Positions 1 through 5,599 of a stretch of 6,641 bases of DNA are shown here, piece after piece. The translations under genes were made by a program, and so were the position numbers. Source of the stretch: Lachnospiraceae bacterium (GTDB lineage Bacteria; Bacillota; Clostridia; Lachnospirales; Lachnospiraceae); NCBI GenBank assembly GCA_017615375.1, contig JAGAAH010000039.1, positions 1 to 6,641 of the forward strand, read 5' to 3'. The notes under the pieces were generated by a model. It was not told where the DNA came from. It saw only the letters and a program-made list of their open reading frames with translations, and did not search any database. Each line of letters begins with the position of its first letter. The first letter of the stretch is position 1.

Positions 1-1147
1 CCATGTTCCACTTGAAGTGGAATCCGAGCCCGCCCGTATCCGGCGGATAAGTAACAAGCGGCCACGCCGTACTTTCTTCCGCAATCATCATAATACTTGA
101 ATCATACTTACCCATATTAAGATTAAGATTCTGCAAGAAGCGCACTGCCTCGAGATCTTCTTCCGTGCCCTTTTCGTTATAAACTTTGTCCTTCTTATTC
201 TCCACTCCGAAGTTAAGATAGAGCATGCTTGTAACTCCATCCATTCTTATACCGTCTGCGTGGTATACTTTGGCCCAGAACATCGCATTGGAAAGTAAGA
301 AACTTCTGACCTGACCTTTTCCGAAATCAAACTTACAGGTTCCCCACTGCGGATGCTCACCTTTCTCGTAAAGCTTGGTTCCGTCGAATCTATATAATCC
401 GTGCTCGTCTTTGCAGAAGTGTCCTGCCGGCCAGTCAAGAATTACTCCTATTCCGTTATCGTGGAATTTATCTACAAGATACATGAAATCCTTCGGCTCT
501 CCGTATCTTGAAGTTGGCGCATAATATCCCGTTGCCTGATATCCCCATGAACCTCCGAAAGGATGCTCCATAACAGGTAAAAGCTCTACATGCGTATATC
601 CCATCTCCATTACGTAATTCACGAGTTTCTCGGCCAATTCTCTATATGTAAACTCCGAGCCATCCTCATGAGTAGCCCATGAACCCAAGTGTACTTCATA
701 GATATTAAGAGGCAGCTTCATATGGTCATGCTTACGCCTATCTTTAATCCATTTTTCATCATGCCACGTATAACCTTCTATGTCATAACATACGGACGCC
801 GTCTTAGGCGGTACTTCAGCATAGAATGCGTATGGGTCCGCTTTATATACCTTATTGCCCGACTTATCCGTTATAAGATACTTATATAAGTCACCCTCTT
901 TAACGTCCGGCACAAAGCCTCCGAAGAACTCTCCGCTCTCGTCATGCTGCAATATATTGGCATTTTCATTCCAATCATTAAAGGTTCCTACAACGCTAAC
1001 CTGTGCCGCATTTGGTGCCCAAGTAGCAAAAAAGTACCCATCCCTGCCGTCCATCTTAGCAGGATGCGTACCTAACCTTTTGTAGCTCTCGCTCCAAGTT
1101 CCCTCTTTAAATAAATAAACCTCTTCCTGTCCCGGAAATAAAGCCAT
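1..1147 (-). CDS. glgB: 1,4-alpha-glucan branching enzyme GlgB, N-terminal part (3' end outside window)
   Basis: Translating the minus strand from the ATG at 1147 gives 382 codons with no stop, running off the window edge. The family cuts alpha-1,4 glucan chains and rejoins them through alpha-1,6 links, making branched glycogen in the cytoplasm. Residues about 20-115 form a CBM48-type beta domain (FATWAPNA, GTFNDWN). The GH13 barrel follows, with YEVHLGSW at 150-157, LPVMEHPF at 190-197 and GSWGYQATGYY at 199-209. The catalytic nucleophile is D303 in DGIRMDGV (298-305), and the acid/base is the first Glu of AEES (356-359). The third catalytic Asp lies beyond the window. Region I reads LDWPAGHF (237-244) where the family usually has LDWVP[AG]HF, and DAVASM is replaced by DGVTSM, so this is a divergent subfamily member. 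The start is supported by GGGAGG 9 nt upstream. It is a separate transcription unit downstream of the tRNA terminator. I am very sure of the family; function of this particular copy is inferred. Confidence 0.95.
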   Translation of the reverse strand, partial: MALFPGQEEVYLFKEGTWSESYKRLGTHPAKMDGRDGYFFATWAPNAAQVSVVGTFNDWNENANILQHDESGEFFGGFVPDVKEGDLYKYLITDKSGNKVYKADPYAFYAEVPPKTASVCYDIEGYTWHDEKWIKDRRKHDHMKLPLNIYEVHLGSWATHEDGSEFTYRELAEKLVNYVMEMGYTHVELLPVMEHPFGGSWGYQATGYYAPTSRYGEPKDFMYLVDKFHDNGIGVILDWPAGHFCKDEHGLYRFDGTKLYEKGEHPQWGTCKFDFGKGQVRSFLLSNAMFWAKVYHADGIRMDGVTSMLYLNFGVENKKDKVYNEKGTEEDLEAVRFLQNLNLNMGKYDSSIMMIAEESTAWPLVTYPPDTGGLGFHFKWNM

Positions 1148-1155
1148 CGTCCAAT

Positions 1156-1161
1156 GCCTCC
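1156..1161 (-). promoter_or_regulatory. Ribosome binding site of glgB
   Basis: On the minus strand GGGAGG stands 9 nt before the ATG at 1147. It decides the start. An earlier ATG at 1164 overlaps this site and is out of frame with the branching-enzyme reading frame. Confidence 0.7.
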
Positions 1162-1185
1162 CATAATACGCGCAATTATTAGTTA

Positions 1186-1214
1186 ATTATAACGCATAAA
1201 TTCTTAAAATGGCT
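1186..1214 (-). promoter_or_regulatory. Probable glgB promoter
   Basis: The minus strand carries a perfect TATAAT at 1191-1186, about 40 nt before the glgB start. The position 17 bp further upstream (1214-1209, AGCCAT) is a poor -35. Expected transcription would begin near 1179, giving a leader of about 30 nt. The terminator at 1256-1290 isolates this gene from the tRNA unit, so a promoter is needed here. The weak -35 suggests help from an activator or a low basal level (inference). Confidence 0.5.
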
Positions 1215-1255
1215 GTTTTCGGGCGGCTTATACACATAATTTTCGAATTTAAGGT

Positions 1256-1290
1256 AAAAAAAAGTATCTTAAGATTACTTAAGATACTTT
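1256..1290 (-). terminator. Intrinsic terminator of the tRNA-Ser operon
   Basis: There is a perfect 13-bp inverted repeat (1261-1273 with 1278-1290; AAGTATCTTAAG and its complement) with a 4-nt loop. On the minus strand it is followed directly by eight T (1263-1256, partly within the stem). This is a classic Rho-independent terminator just 3' of the tRNA-Ser(GGA) gene. Because the palindrome is preceded by A on the other side, the RNA stem can extend into the T tract. Confidence 0.93.
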
Positions 1291-1294
1291 GAAG

Positions 1295-1384
1295 CGGAGA
1301 AGGAGGGATTTGAACCCTCGCGCCGCTATTAACGACCTGCACCCTTTCCAGGGGTGTCCCTTCGGCCAGCTTGGGTACTTCTCC
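1295..1384 (-). tRNA. tRNA-Ser(GGA)
   Basis: The 90-nt minus-strand sequence folds as a class II tRNA. The acceptor stem is GGAGAAG/CTTCTCC with discriminator G, and the T arm is GAGGG-TTCAAAT-CCCTC. The long variable arm is typical of Ser. The anticodon loop is CTGGAAA, giving anticodon GGA, which reads UCC and UCU. The 3' CCA is not encoded: CTT follows the discriminator, so RNase Z trimming and CCA addition are expected. A36-A37-A38 fits the MiaA i6A37 recognition sequence. It is the second gene of a two-tRNA transcript ending at the terminator at 1256-1290. Confidence 0.97.
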
Positions 1385-1388
1385 AAAT

Positions 1389-1421
1389 TTAAGTAGATCG
1401 TGCTCTGCACGAGCTGCTTAA
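1389..1421. repeat. Hairpin 1 in the tRNA spacer
   Basis: A 15-bp imperfect stem (1389-1403 with 1407-1421) has a TCT loop, one A-G mismatch and one G-T wobble. It lies between the two tRNA-Ser genes. No T tract follows on the minus strand, so it is not an intrinsic terminator for the tRNA transcript. Its inner part (ATCGTGC...GCACGA) nearly repeats the core of the hairpin at 1427-1465. Confidence 0.75.
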
Positions 1422-1426
1422 CCAGC

Positions 1427-1465
1427 ATTCGCCCCATCGTGCGAAGCACGATTTAAATGGCGAAT
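1427..1465. repeat. Hairpin 2 in the tRNA spacer
   Basis: An outer perfect 7-bp stem (ATTCGCC at 1427-1433 with 1459-1465) encloses an inner perfect 7-bp stem (ATCGTGC at 1436-1442 with 1446-1452) closed by a GAA loop. An asymmetric internal loop (CC against TTAAAT) separates the two stems. No T tract follows on either strand. The shared core with hairpin 1 suggests a duplicated or REP-like palindrome, or an RNA structure that guides processing of the dimeric tRNA precursor. The role is inference. Confidence 0.75.
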
Positions 1466-1512
1466 CTTCAACTACCTTGCCCTACATAAATAAGACTTAT
1501 TAAATTGAAAAG

Positions 1513-1598
1513 CGGAGAGGGCGGGATTCGAACCCGCGGTCCCTTGCGGGATCACTGGTTTTCAAGACCAGCTCCTTAAACCTCTCGGACACCTCTCC
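1513..1598 (-). tRNA. tRNA-Ser(UGA)
   Basis: The 86-nt minus-strand sequence folds as a class II tRNA. The acceptor stem is GGAGAGG/CCTCTCC with discriminator G, and the T arm is GCGGG-TTCGAAT-CCCGC. The variable arm is long (GATCCCGCAAGGGACC). The anticodon loop is CTTGAAA, giving anticodon UGA, which reads UCA and other UCN codons. No CCA is encoded (CTTTTC follows the discriminator). A36-A37-A38 fits the i6A37 recognition sequence. It is the first gene after the promoter at 1625-1653. Confidence 0.97.
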
Positions 1599-1602
1599 GT
1601 AA

Positions 1603-1616
1603 CGTCACGCTTGACG
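1603..1616 (-). other. Small hairpin in the tRNA leader
   Basis: CGTCA and TGACG form a 5-bp stem with a 4-nt loop between the predicted transcription start and the mature 5' end of tRNA-Ser(UGA). It may only help present the leader to RNase P, or may be chance. Confidence 0.35.
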
Positions 1617-1624
1617 CAACATTT

Positions 1625-1653
1625 ATTCTATCATTTGCTGTTAATCGTGTCAA
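1625..1653 (-). promoter_or_regulatory. Strong sigma-A promoter of the tRNA-Ser operon
   Basis: The minus strand has a consensus -35 TTGACA (1653-1648), a 17-bp spacer, and a -10 TAGAAT (1630-1625) preceded by TGA, which forms an extended -10. Transcription should start near 1618-1620, about 20 nt before the mature 5' end of tRNA-Ser(UGA). A near-perfect constitutive promoter is expected for stable RNA genes. Confidence 0.88.
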
Positions 1654-1660
1654 CTAAAAA

Positions 1661-1692
1661 ATCTTCTAATTGTATGTTTTTTTAATACAATT
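1661..1692 (-). terminator. Weak candidate terminator of the ispD operon
   Basis: A perfect but AT-rich 8-bp stem (AATTGTAT at 1668-1675 with 1685-1692) has a 9-nt loop. On the minus strand it is followed after a few bases by a T run near 1656-1661. It ends just before the tRNA promoter -35, the right place to separate the two units. The stem is weak and the T run is offset, so the call is tentative. No better terminator is visible after ispD. Confidence 0.35.
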
Positions 1693-1726
1693 TCCGGCAC
1701 TAATCTCTCTCTCAATTACCCTCAAT

Positions 1727-1884
1727 ACATCGATATTTTTACTTTTTGATTATCCGATGCCCATTTCTATTAATCCAACTCTGTTTTTGCATCGGAATCA
1801 ATCTTTTCCTTTTTCTCGATGCTCCAAGAACAAAAACAAACCTAATTTAGGCATCGAAATCAACATTTTCTACATTATCGATGC
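1727..1884. repeat. Three 34-bp palindrome-ended modules at exact 62-bp period
   Basis: Modules lie at 1727-1760, 1789-1822 and 1851-1884. Each begins with [AG]CATCG and ends with CGATGC, and the three are separated by two 28-bp gaps. The second and third modules are also alike inside: GCATCG[GA]AATCAA is followed by a similar CTTTTC/ATTTTC stretch. The interior is pyrimidine-rich on the plus strand, and the 28-bp gaps are not alike. Each pair of ends could form a 6-7 bp stem with a loop of about 20 nt, or could be inverted half-sites for a DNA-binding protein. There is no match to a repeat family I know. The function is unknown. Confidence 0.7.
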
Positions 1885-1902
1885 TATTTTGCCTAATTGT
1901 TA

Positions 1903-2604
1903 TTAATTGCTTTCGTACTCGGTAAGCAAAGCCTTGGCGACTTCGAGATCTTCCGGCGTCGTAACCTTGATATTCTTGTAATCGCCTTCTACTACCTTGG
2001 CTTTAACGCCGAGATAATTATATACGAATGTAACATCATCGGTTGCCGGCCCTTTAACCGCGCTTTTCTCGGCCAAGTTATATGCTTCCTTGATAAGCGC
2101 CGTATCAAAAGCCTGCGGAGTCTGCGCTATACATAGCCTGTCACGTCTAAGTGATGCGGATACCATCCCGTCTTCCGTTGAATAGATTGTCTCTTTTGCC
2201 GGAACCGCAACCAAAACTGCGCGATTCTTTTGCACTTCTTCGATTACCTTATTAATAAGATAAGGACTTATTAACGGTCTTGCGCCATCATGGATAAGCA
2301 CATGTCCGGCATCAAGTGCAAGTAAAAGTCCATGTTCAACAGACTTCGTTCTTGTAAGTCCACCCGGAGTTACCGCCTTAACCTTACGAAATCCGTACGC
2401 AGTAACTATATCGCTTTTAACATATTCAATATCTTCTTCAGGAACAACAAGCACGGTTTCATCTGCTTCGCTTTCTTCGAAAGCTTTAATCGAGTAGTAT
2501 AAAAGCGGCTTACCGTTTAATTCCATAAACTGCTTCTTCGTGTCGGAATTCATTCTCTTTCCGCTGCCTGCCGCAACGATTATTGCCGTAACCTTATTAC
2601 CCAT
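1903..2604 (-). CDS. ispD: 2-C-methyl-D-erythritol 4-phosphate cytidylyltransferase
   Basis: IspD joins MEP and CTP to give CDP-ME and pyrophosphate, the third step of the MEP isoprenoid pathway, in the cytosol. The 233 residues match the usual family length. Visible motifs are the CTP-binding AAGSGKRM (11-18), KQF (24-26), PGGLTRTKSV (80-89), HDGARP (105-110), VPAKETI (134-140), QTPQAF (161-166), TDD (188-190) and NIKVTTPEDL (211-220, with K213 at the substrate-binding position). The start is set by AGGAG about 7 nt before the ATG, overlapping the tsaD stop codon; the intergenic gap is 8 nt. It is the last gene of the operon. The isoprenoid product DMAPP is also used by MiaA to modify A37 of UNN-reading tRNAs such as the two tRNA-Ser genes nearby, but a functional link is only inference. 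Confidence 0.96.
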   Translation of the reverse strand: MGNKVTAIIVAAGSGKRMNSDTKKQFMELNGKPLLYYSIKAFEESEADETVLVVPEEDIEYVKSDIVTAYGFRKVKAVTPGGLTRTKSVEHGLLLALDAGHVLIHDGARPLISPYLINKVIEEVQKNRAVLVAVPAKETIYSTEDGMVSASLRRDRLCIAQTPQAFDTALIKEAYNLAEKSAVKGPATDDVTFVYNYLGVKAKVVEGDYKNIKVTTPEDLEVAKALLTEYESN

Positions 2605-2612
2605 ATATTCTC

Positions 2613-3635
2613 CTATCGCTCTCCAAGCTTAAGATTCGGGACCGCATTAAGCGACCAATCCGCAAAATTACCTGCAAGATATTCGTAATATGCGGCAGCT
2701 CCTATCATTGCCGCATTATCCGTACAAAGAATCGGTGACGGATGATAAAATGTAAAGCCGTTTTCTCCACACGCCTTGCGGAATGCTTCACGTAAAGTTC
2801 CGTTACTTGCTACGCCACCTGCAATCGCAAACTTCTTAACTCCTTCGGTCTTGGCAGCTCTCATTCCGTGTTCAACAAGCACATCGCTTACCGCCTGCTG
2901 GAAAGAAGCCGCTATATCCGCCTCGCTGTATTCTTCATCCTTCATCTTACATCCGTTAATATAGTTTAATACCGCCGATTTAAGACCGCTGAACGAAAAA
3001 TCATACGGGCCGTCTGCAACAACTGCACGTGGGAATTTAATCGCCGTAGGATTACCCTCATGCGCTTTTTTCTCAATCTTCGGACCACCCGGGTATCCTA
3101 AGCCTATTGCGCGGGCTACCTTGTCAAAAGCTTCTCCCGCCGCATCGTCTCTGGTCTTGCCCAGTATCTCATACTTTCCGTAATCCGTAACATTTACAAG
3201 ATGCGTATGTCCGCCGGATATTACAAGACACATAAACGGCGGCTCCAAGTCCTTATTCTCTATATAATTAGCGCTTATATGGCCCTCGATATGGTGAACC
3301 GCAATAAGAGGTTTCTTTGCTGCATATGCAACAGCCTTAGCCGCAGATACGCCTACAAGTAAAGCTCCTACAAGACCCGGGCCGTATGTTACCGCAACCG
3401 CATCCATATCATCTAACTTCATATCTGCTGTCGTAAGTGCTTCTTCTATTACCTGATTGACGCGTTCTATATGCTTTCGCGACGCAATCTCAGGCACAAC
3501 ACCGCCATATAATGTATGCAAATCTATCTGCGATGAAATAATATTGCTTAAGACTTCACGGCCGTTTTTCACAACTGCCGCAGCGGTCTCGTCGCACGAT
3601 GATTCAATCGCAAGAATATATACATCCTTATCCAT
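2613..3635 (-). CDS. tsaD: tRNA N6-adenosine threonylcarbamoyltransferase TsaD
   Basis: TsaD transfers the threonylcarbamoyl group from TC-AMP to A37 of ANN-decoding tRNAs, working with TsaB and TsaE. The 340-residue product has the ASKHA-fold Kae1/TsaD signature: [11 protein letters not shown] (10-20), [12 protein letters not shown] (84-95), metal-binding H115 and H119 in HHIEGH (114-119), ISGGHTHL (139-146), [10 protein letters not shown] (213-222), AGGVASN (272-278) and a third metal ligand D306 in CTDNAAM. I chose the ATG at 3635, not the in-frame one at 3686. The later start has AAAGGAAG upstream, lies 2 nt after the stop of the preceding gene, and places IESSCDETA at the usual N-terminal position. 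The longer reading would add 17 unconserved residues and overlap the upstream gene by 49 nt. ispD follows after 8 nt. Confidence 0.97.
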   Translation of the reverse strand: MDKDVYILAIESSCDETAAAVVKNGREVLSNIISSQIDLHTLYGGVVPEIASRKHIERVNQVIEEALTTADMKLDDMDAVAVTYGPGLVGALLVGVSAAKAVAYAAKKPLIAVHHIEGHISANYIENKDLEPPFMCLVISGGHTHLVNVTDYGKYEILGKTRDDAAGEAFDKVARAIGLGYPGGPKIEKKAHEGNPTAIKFPRAVVADGPYDFSFSGLKSAVLNYINGCKMKDEEYSEADIAASFQQAVSDVLVEHGMRAAKTEGVKKFAIAGGVASNGTLREAFRKACGENGFTFYHPSPILCTDNAAMIGAAAYYEYLAGNFADWSLNAVPNLKLGER

Positions 3636-3637
3636 TA

Positions 3638-4225
3638 CTAATCTTCCTTTGTCTTTTCGGTTATGTAATATACCAGGATTCGCCAATTACCGTTTTCGTC
3701 TTTTCTTAAGACATACATCTGATTCATCGGCGTTGCTCCGTTTCTGTCACGAAGAAGGTAGGAACATGTTACAAAAGCACATTCACCTTTGTTCTCGTCA
3801 TTTTTATACGTAACCTCGTCACTGCTGCATAAAACGGCAGATACGATTATGCACTCCGCAGCGCGATAACTTTTAACATCCTGTCTTATATTCTCGTAAT
3901 ACTGCAAAGCAGGATTATTATCCTGTAACTCTTTATCGAGAAGCTTAAACTGCTGGTCGGCAAGCTTTTTTAACTGATCGTCCGACGGCTGTTCATTATA
4001 TAAGCACATCTGAATCTCGTTAAAATACTTAACCACTTCACGAGGGGTCTTCGGATAATCATAATCAAGATCGCGGTCCAAGCACTTCTCTATCGCAGTT
4101 CTTTTATCATCCTGATTCTGTGCACCGTTTCTATCCCTATGCGTAAGATAATAATAATAACACAGGATAAGTCCCGCACAAATAATCGTAATTATCGCAA
4201 TCTTTACAATTCTCTTAACACTCAT
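3638..4225 (-). CDS. Small membrane-anchored protein of unknown function in the t6A operon
   Basis: The 195-residue product has one predicted N-terminal membrane segment (about residues 7-27: hydrophobic, then YYYY) after basic residues (K4, R5, K8). This suggests an N-in, C-out single-pass anchor with the bulk outside the membrane. No lipobox is present: residues before C16 and C22 do not fit. A charged linker (30-45) is followed by an acidic helix-rich stretch containing [14 protein letters not shown] (57-70). The C-terminal half looks like a small beta-rich fold of the kind seen in extracytoplasmic DUF domains, ending in NWRILVYYI. The segment resembles a Lachnospiraceae family I remember as DUF6715, but I cannot confirm this. 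AGGAGG stands 6 nt before the ATG. The gene starts 17 nt after rnz and ends 2 nt before tsaD, so it is surely co-transcribed. Its job is unknown; a membrane protein among soluble tRNA enzymes is odd. Confidence 0.85.
   Translation of the reverse strand: MSVKRIVKIAIITIICAGLILCYYYYLTHRDRNGAQNQDDKRTAIEKCLDRDLDYDYPKTPREVVKYFNEIQMCLYNEQPSDDQLKKLADQQFKLLDKELQDNNPALQYYENIRQDVKSYRAAECIIVSAVLCSSDEVTYKNDENKGECAFVTCSYLLRDRNGATPMNQMYVLRKDENGNWRILVYYITEKTKED
3643..3650 (-). promoter_or_regulatory. Ribosome binding site of tsaD
   Basis: AAAGGAAG lies inside the last codons of the preceding gene and about 7-9 nt before the ATG at 3635. It decides the tsaD start and implies translational coupling between the two genes. 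Confidence 0.65.
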
Positions 4226-4242
4226 AACCTGCCTCCTATATC

Positions 4243-5154
4243 TTAATCTTCTTCAAAATTAAGCGTAACGCTCTCGCCGTCTCTTGATAAAACCGAGTTT
4301 TCGAATATCTTCTTAACCTTAGGCATATAGCTTTCCGCATGTACAAGCGAAGGACTGTAATGCGTAAACCAAAGCTCCTTAACATTCGCATCCGCAGCTA
4401 TCTTCGCAGATTCATAAAACGTCATATGCTTATATCCTTCGGCCTTCTCCTGCATCTCCGGGTCACAGTACATTCCCTCTAAGATTGCAAGGTCCGAATC
4501 CTTAGCCATCTTGGTAATTAATTTCGTAGGTCTTGTATCCGTGCAGTAAGTTACTTTAATACCTTTTCTCGGGGCTCCCAGTACCATGTCGGGCGTATAT
4601 TCCTTACCATCTTCCGTAACACTTTCGCCCTTCTGTAATACCTTCCAGTATTTAAGAGGAATTTCCAGCTCCCTTGCACGCTCCGGGTCAAATTTACCGC
4701 CTCTGTCTATCGATAATGTGTATCCATAGCAATCGGTTCTGTGCACGCACTTAAATGCATTAATCCTGTAACCATATAGATTAAGCTCTTCGACCTCTTC
4801 GCTAAGCTCTATATATTTAATATTGAAAGGTAATTCCGGCGCTATAATCCTTAAGGATTCTACAACTTCGCGAAGGCGTCTCGGTCCTACCATTGTAAGT
4901 TCTTCGGTTCTTCCCGCATTGCCCATTGTAAGCAACAATCCCGGCAATCCGCTTATGTGATCCGCATGATAATGCGTAAACAATATCACATCAATAGGCT
5001 TTGGCGATATGCTCTGCTTCTTTAACGCAACCTGCGTACCTTCACCGCAATCGATAAGAATCTGGCTGCCGTTATATCGAAAGATACACGAAGTAAGTTT
5101 TCTGTTGGGAAGCGGCATCATACCCGCCGTACCAAGTAAACAAATATCTAACAT
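4243..5154 (-). CDS. rnz: Ribonuclease Z (tRNA 3'-processing endonuclease)
   Basis: RNase Z cuts precursor tRNAs just after the discriminator base, removing 3' trailers from tRNAs that lack an encoded CCA. The 303 residues fit the short (ElaC-type) form. The metallo-beta-lactamase core is complete: LLGTAGMMP near the N-terminus, IDCGEGTQ (34-41), the zinc-binding H61, H63, D65 and H66 in THYHADH (60-66), then H138, D206 in CTDTRP, and H265 in FTHYSP. HMT (243-245) matches the conserved histidine motif. The exosite-like insertion is visible around RGGKFDPERARELEIP (151-166). A GAGG site 6 nt before the ATG overlaps the rimI stop; the intergenic gap is 10 nt. Both tRNA genes in the window lack CCA and are therefore natural substrates (inference). 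rnz is not a usual member of the tsaE-tsaB-rimI-tsaD cluster, and its insertion here is notable. Confidence 0.95.
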   Translation of the reverse strand: MLDICLLGTAGMMPLPNRKLTSCIFRYNGSQILIDCGEGTQVALKKQSISPKPIDVILFTHYHADHISGLPGLLLTMGNAGRTEELTMVGPRRLREVVESLRIIAPELPFNIKYIELSEEVEELNLYGYRINAFKCVHRTDCYGYTLSIDRGGKFDPERARELEIPLKYWKVLQKGESVTEDGKEYTPDMVLGAPRKGIKVTYCTDTRPTKLITKMAKDSDLAILEGMYCDPEMQEKAEGYKHMTFYESAKIAADANVKELWFTHYSPSLVHAESYMPKVKKIFENSVLSRDGESVTLNFEED

Positions 5155-5164
5155 ATATTACCTC

Positions 5165-5599
5165 TTAATCAAAGTACATTTCCATGATATAAGCATTCTC
5201 GCGAGGCTGCTCGTAAAAATCCCTACGTATTCCGAGCTTTTTAAATCCAAGCTCCTCATATAAATGTATCGCAGGATCATTCGATTCCCTGACTTCTAAC
5301 AATACACGCTTAATTCCCGCCTTATTTGCTTTGGATAAAAGCGCACTCACCATATCACGTCCGATTCCGCGATTACGCATATCAGGGTGCACGGCAACAT
5401 TGGTTATCTCAGCCTCATCAAGCACTCCGTAATATCCGCAATATCCGAGAATCTCATCGTTTTTCTCATAGACTATAAAGACATTGCCTTGCATTGATAA
5501 TGCGGCCTCAAATCCGTCTCGACTCCACGGCATGGTGAAACACATCTTTTCAATCTCCGATACAACGGCAAGGTCTTCCGTATTCATCTCTCGAATCAT
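5165..5599 (-). CDS. rimI: GNAT-family N-acetyltransferase RimI
   Basis: RimI acetylates the N-terminal amine of ribosomal protein S18 in E. coli; the native target here is not known. The 144 residues match the family. Visible are FTMPWS (21-26), EITNVAVHPDMRNRGIG (64-80, which includes the acetyl-CoA-binding R/Q-x-x-G-x-G/A motif), LEVRESNDPAIHLYEELGF (101-119), and RRDFY...PRENAYIM near the C-terminus. E102 and Y114 align with the general base and acid of E. coli RimI. Its ATG overlaps the tsaB stop as ATGA (4 nt), so it is translationally coupled. The rimI-tsaB neighbourhood is conserved in many bacteria. It could act on another protein, but the family placement is firm. Confidence 0.93.
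   Translation of the reverse strand: MIREMNTEDLAVVSEIEKMCFTMPWSRDGFEAALSMQGNVFIVYEKNDEILGYCGYYGVLDEAEITNVAVHPDMRNRGIGRDMVSALLSKANKAGIKRVLLEVRESNDPAIHLYEELGFKKLGIRRDFYEQPRENAYIMEMYFD

Larger units (their letters stand above)
1599..1902. other. 304-bp gene-free interval between ispD and the tRNAs
   Basis: No open reading frame here has a credible ribosome binding site or recognisable product. The interval is AT-rich and strongly pyrimidine-biased on the plus strand from about 1660 to 1830. From the ispD side it holds three spaced palindromes at 62-bp period (1727-1884), the AT-rich hairpin (1668-1692), the tRNA promoter (1625-1653) and a small leader hairpin. Confidence 0.8.

Noticed and set aside
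1148..1164. Earlier ATG at 1164 as glgB start
   Set aside because: It is out of frame with the branching-enzyme sequence and overlaps the ribosome binding site of the ATG at 1147.
1389..1465. Terminators between the two tRNA genes
   Set aside because: The stems are strong but no T tract follows on the minus strand, and the real terminator lies after the second tRNA.
1489..1501. Palindrome AATAAG-A-CTTATT near the end of the tRNA spacer
   Set aside because: It is short, with a 1-nt centre, and AT-rich; it is common by chance and has no supporting context.
1727..1884. CRISPR array
   Set aside because: There are only three modules, and they are alike mainly at their ends. The gaps are 28 bp, no leader or cas gene is visible, and the repeat interiors diverge too much.
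1670..1906. Plus-strand 78-codon reading frame in the gene-free interval
   Set aside because: It spans the palindromic array and the AT-rich hairpin, is low-complexity and hydrophobic by composition, has no ribosome binding site, and overlaps the end of ispD.
3636..3686. N-terminal extension of TsaD from the ATG at 3686
   Set aside because: The 17 extra residues are unlike the family, overlap the preceding gene, and lack a ribosome binding site. The ATG at 3635 has one.
3457..3813. Plus-strand 118-codon reading frame
   Set aside because: It is antisense to tsaD and the unknown membrane-protein gene, with no recognisable product or ribosome binding site.
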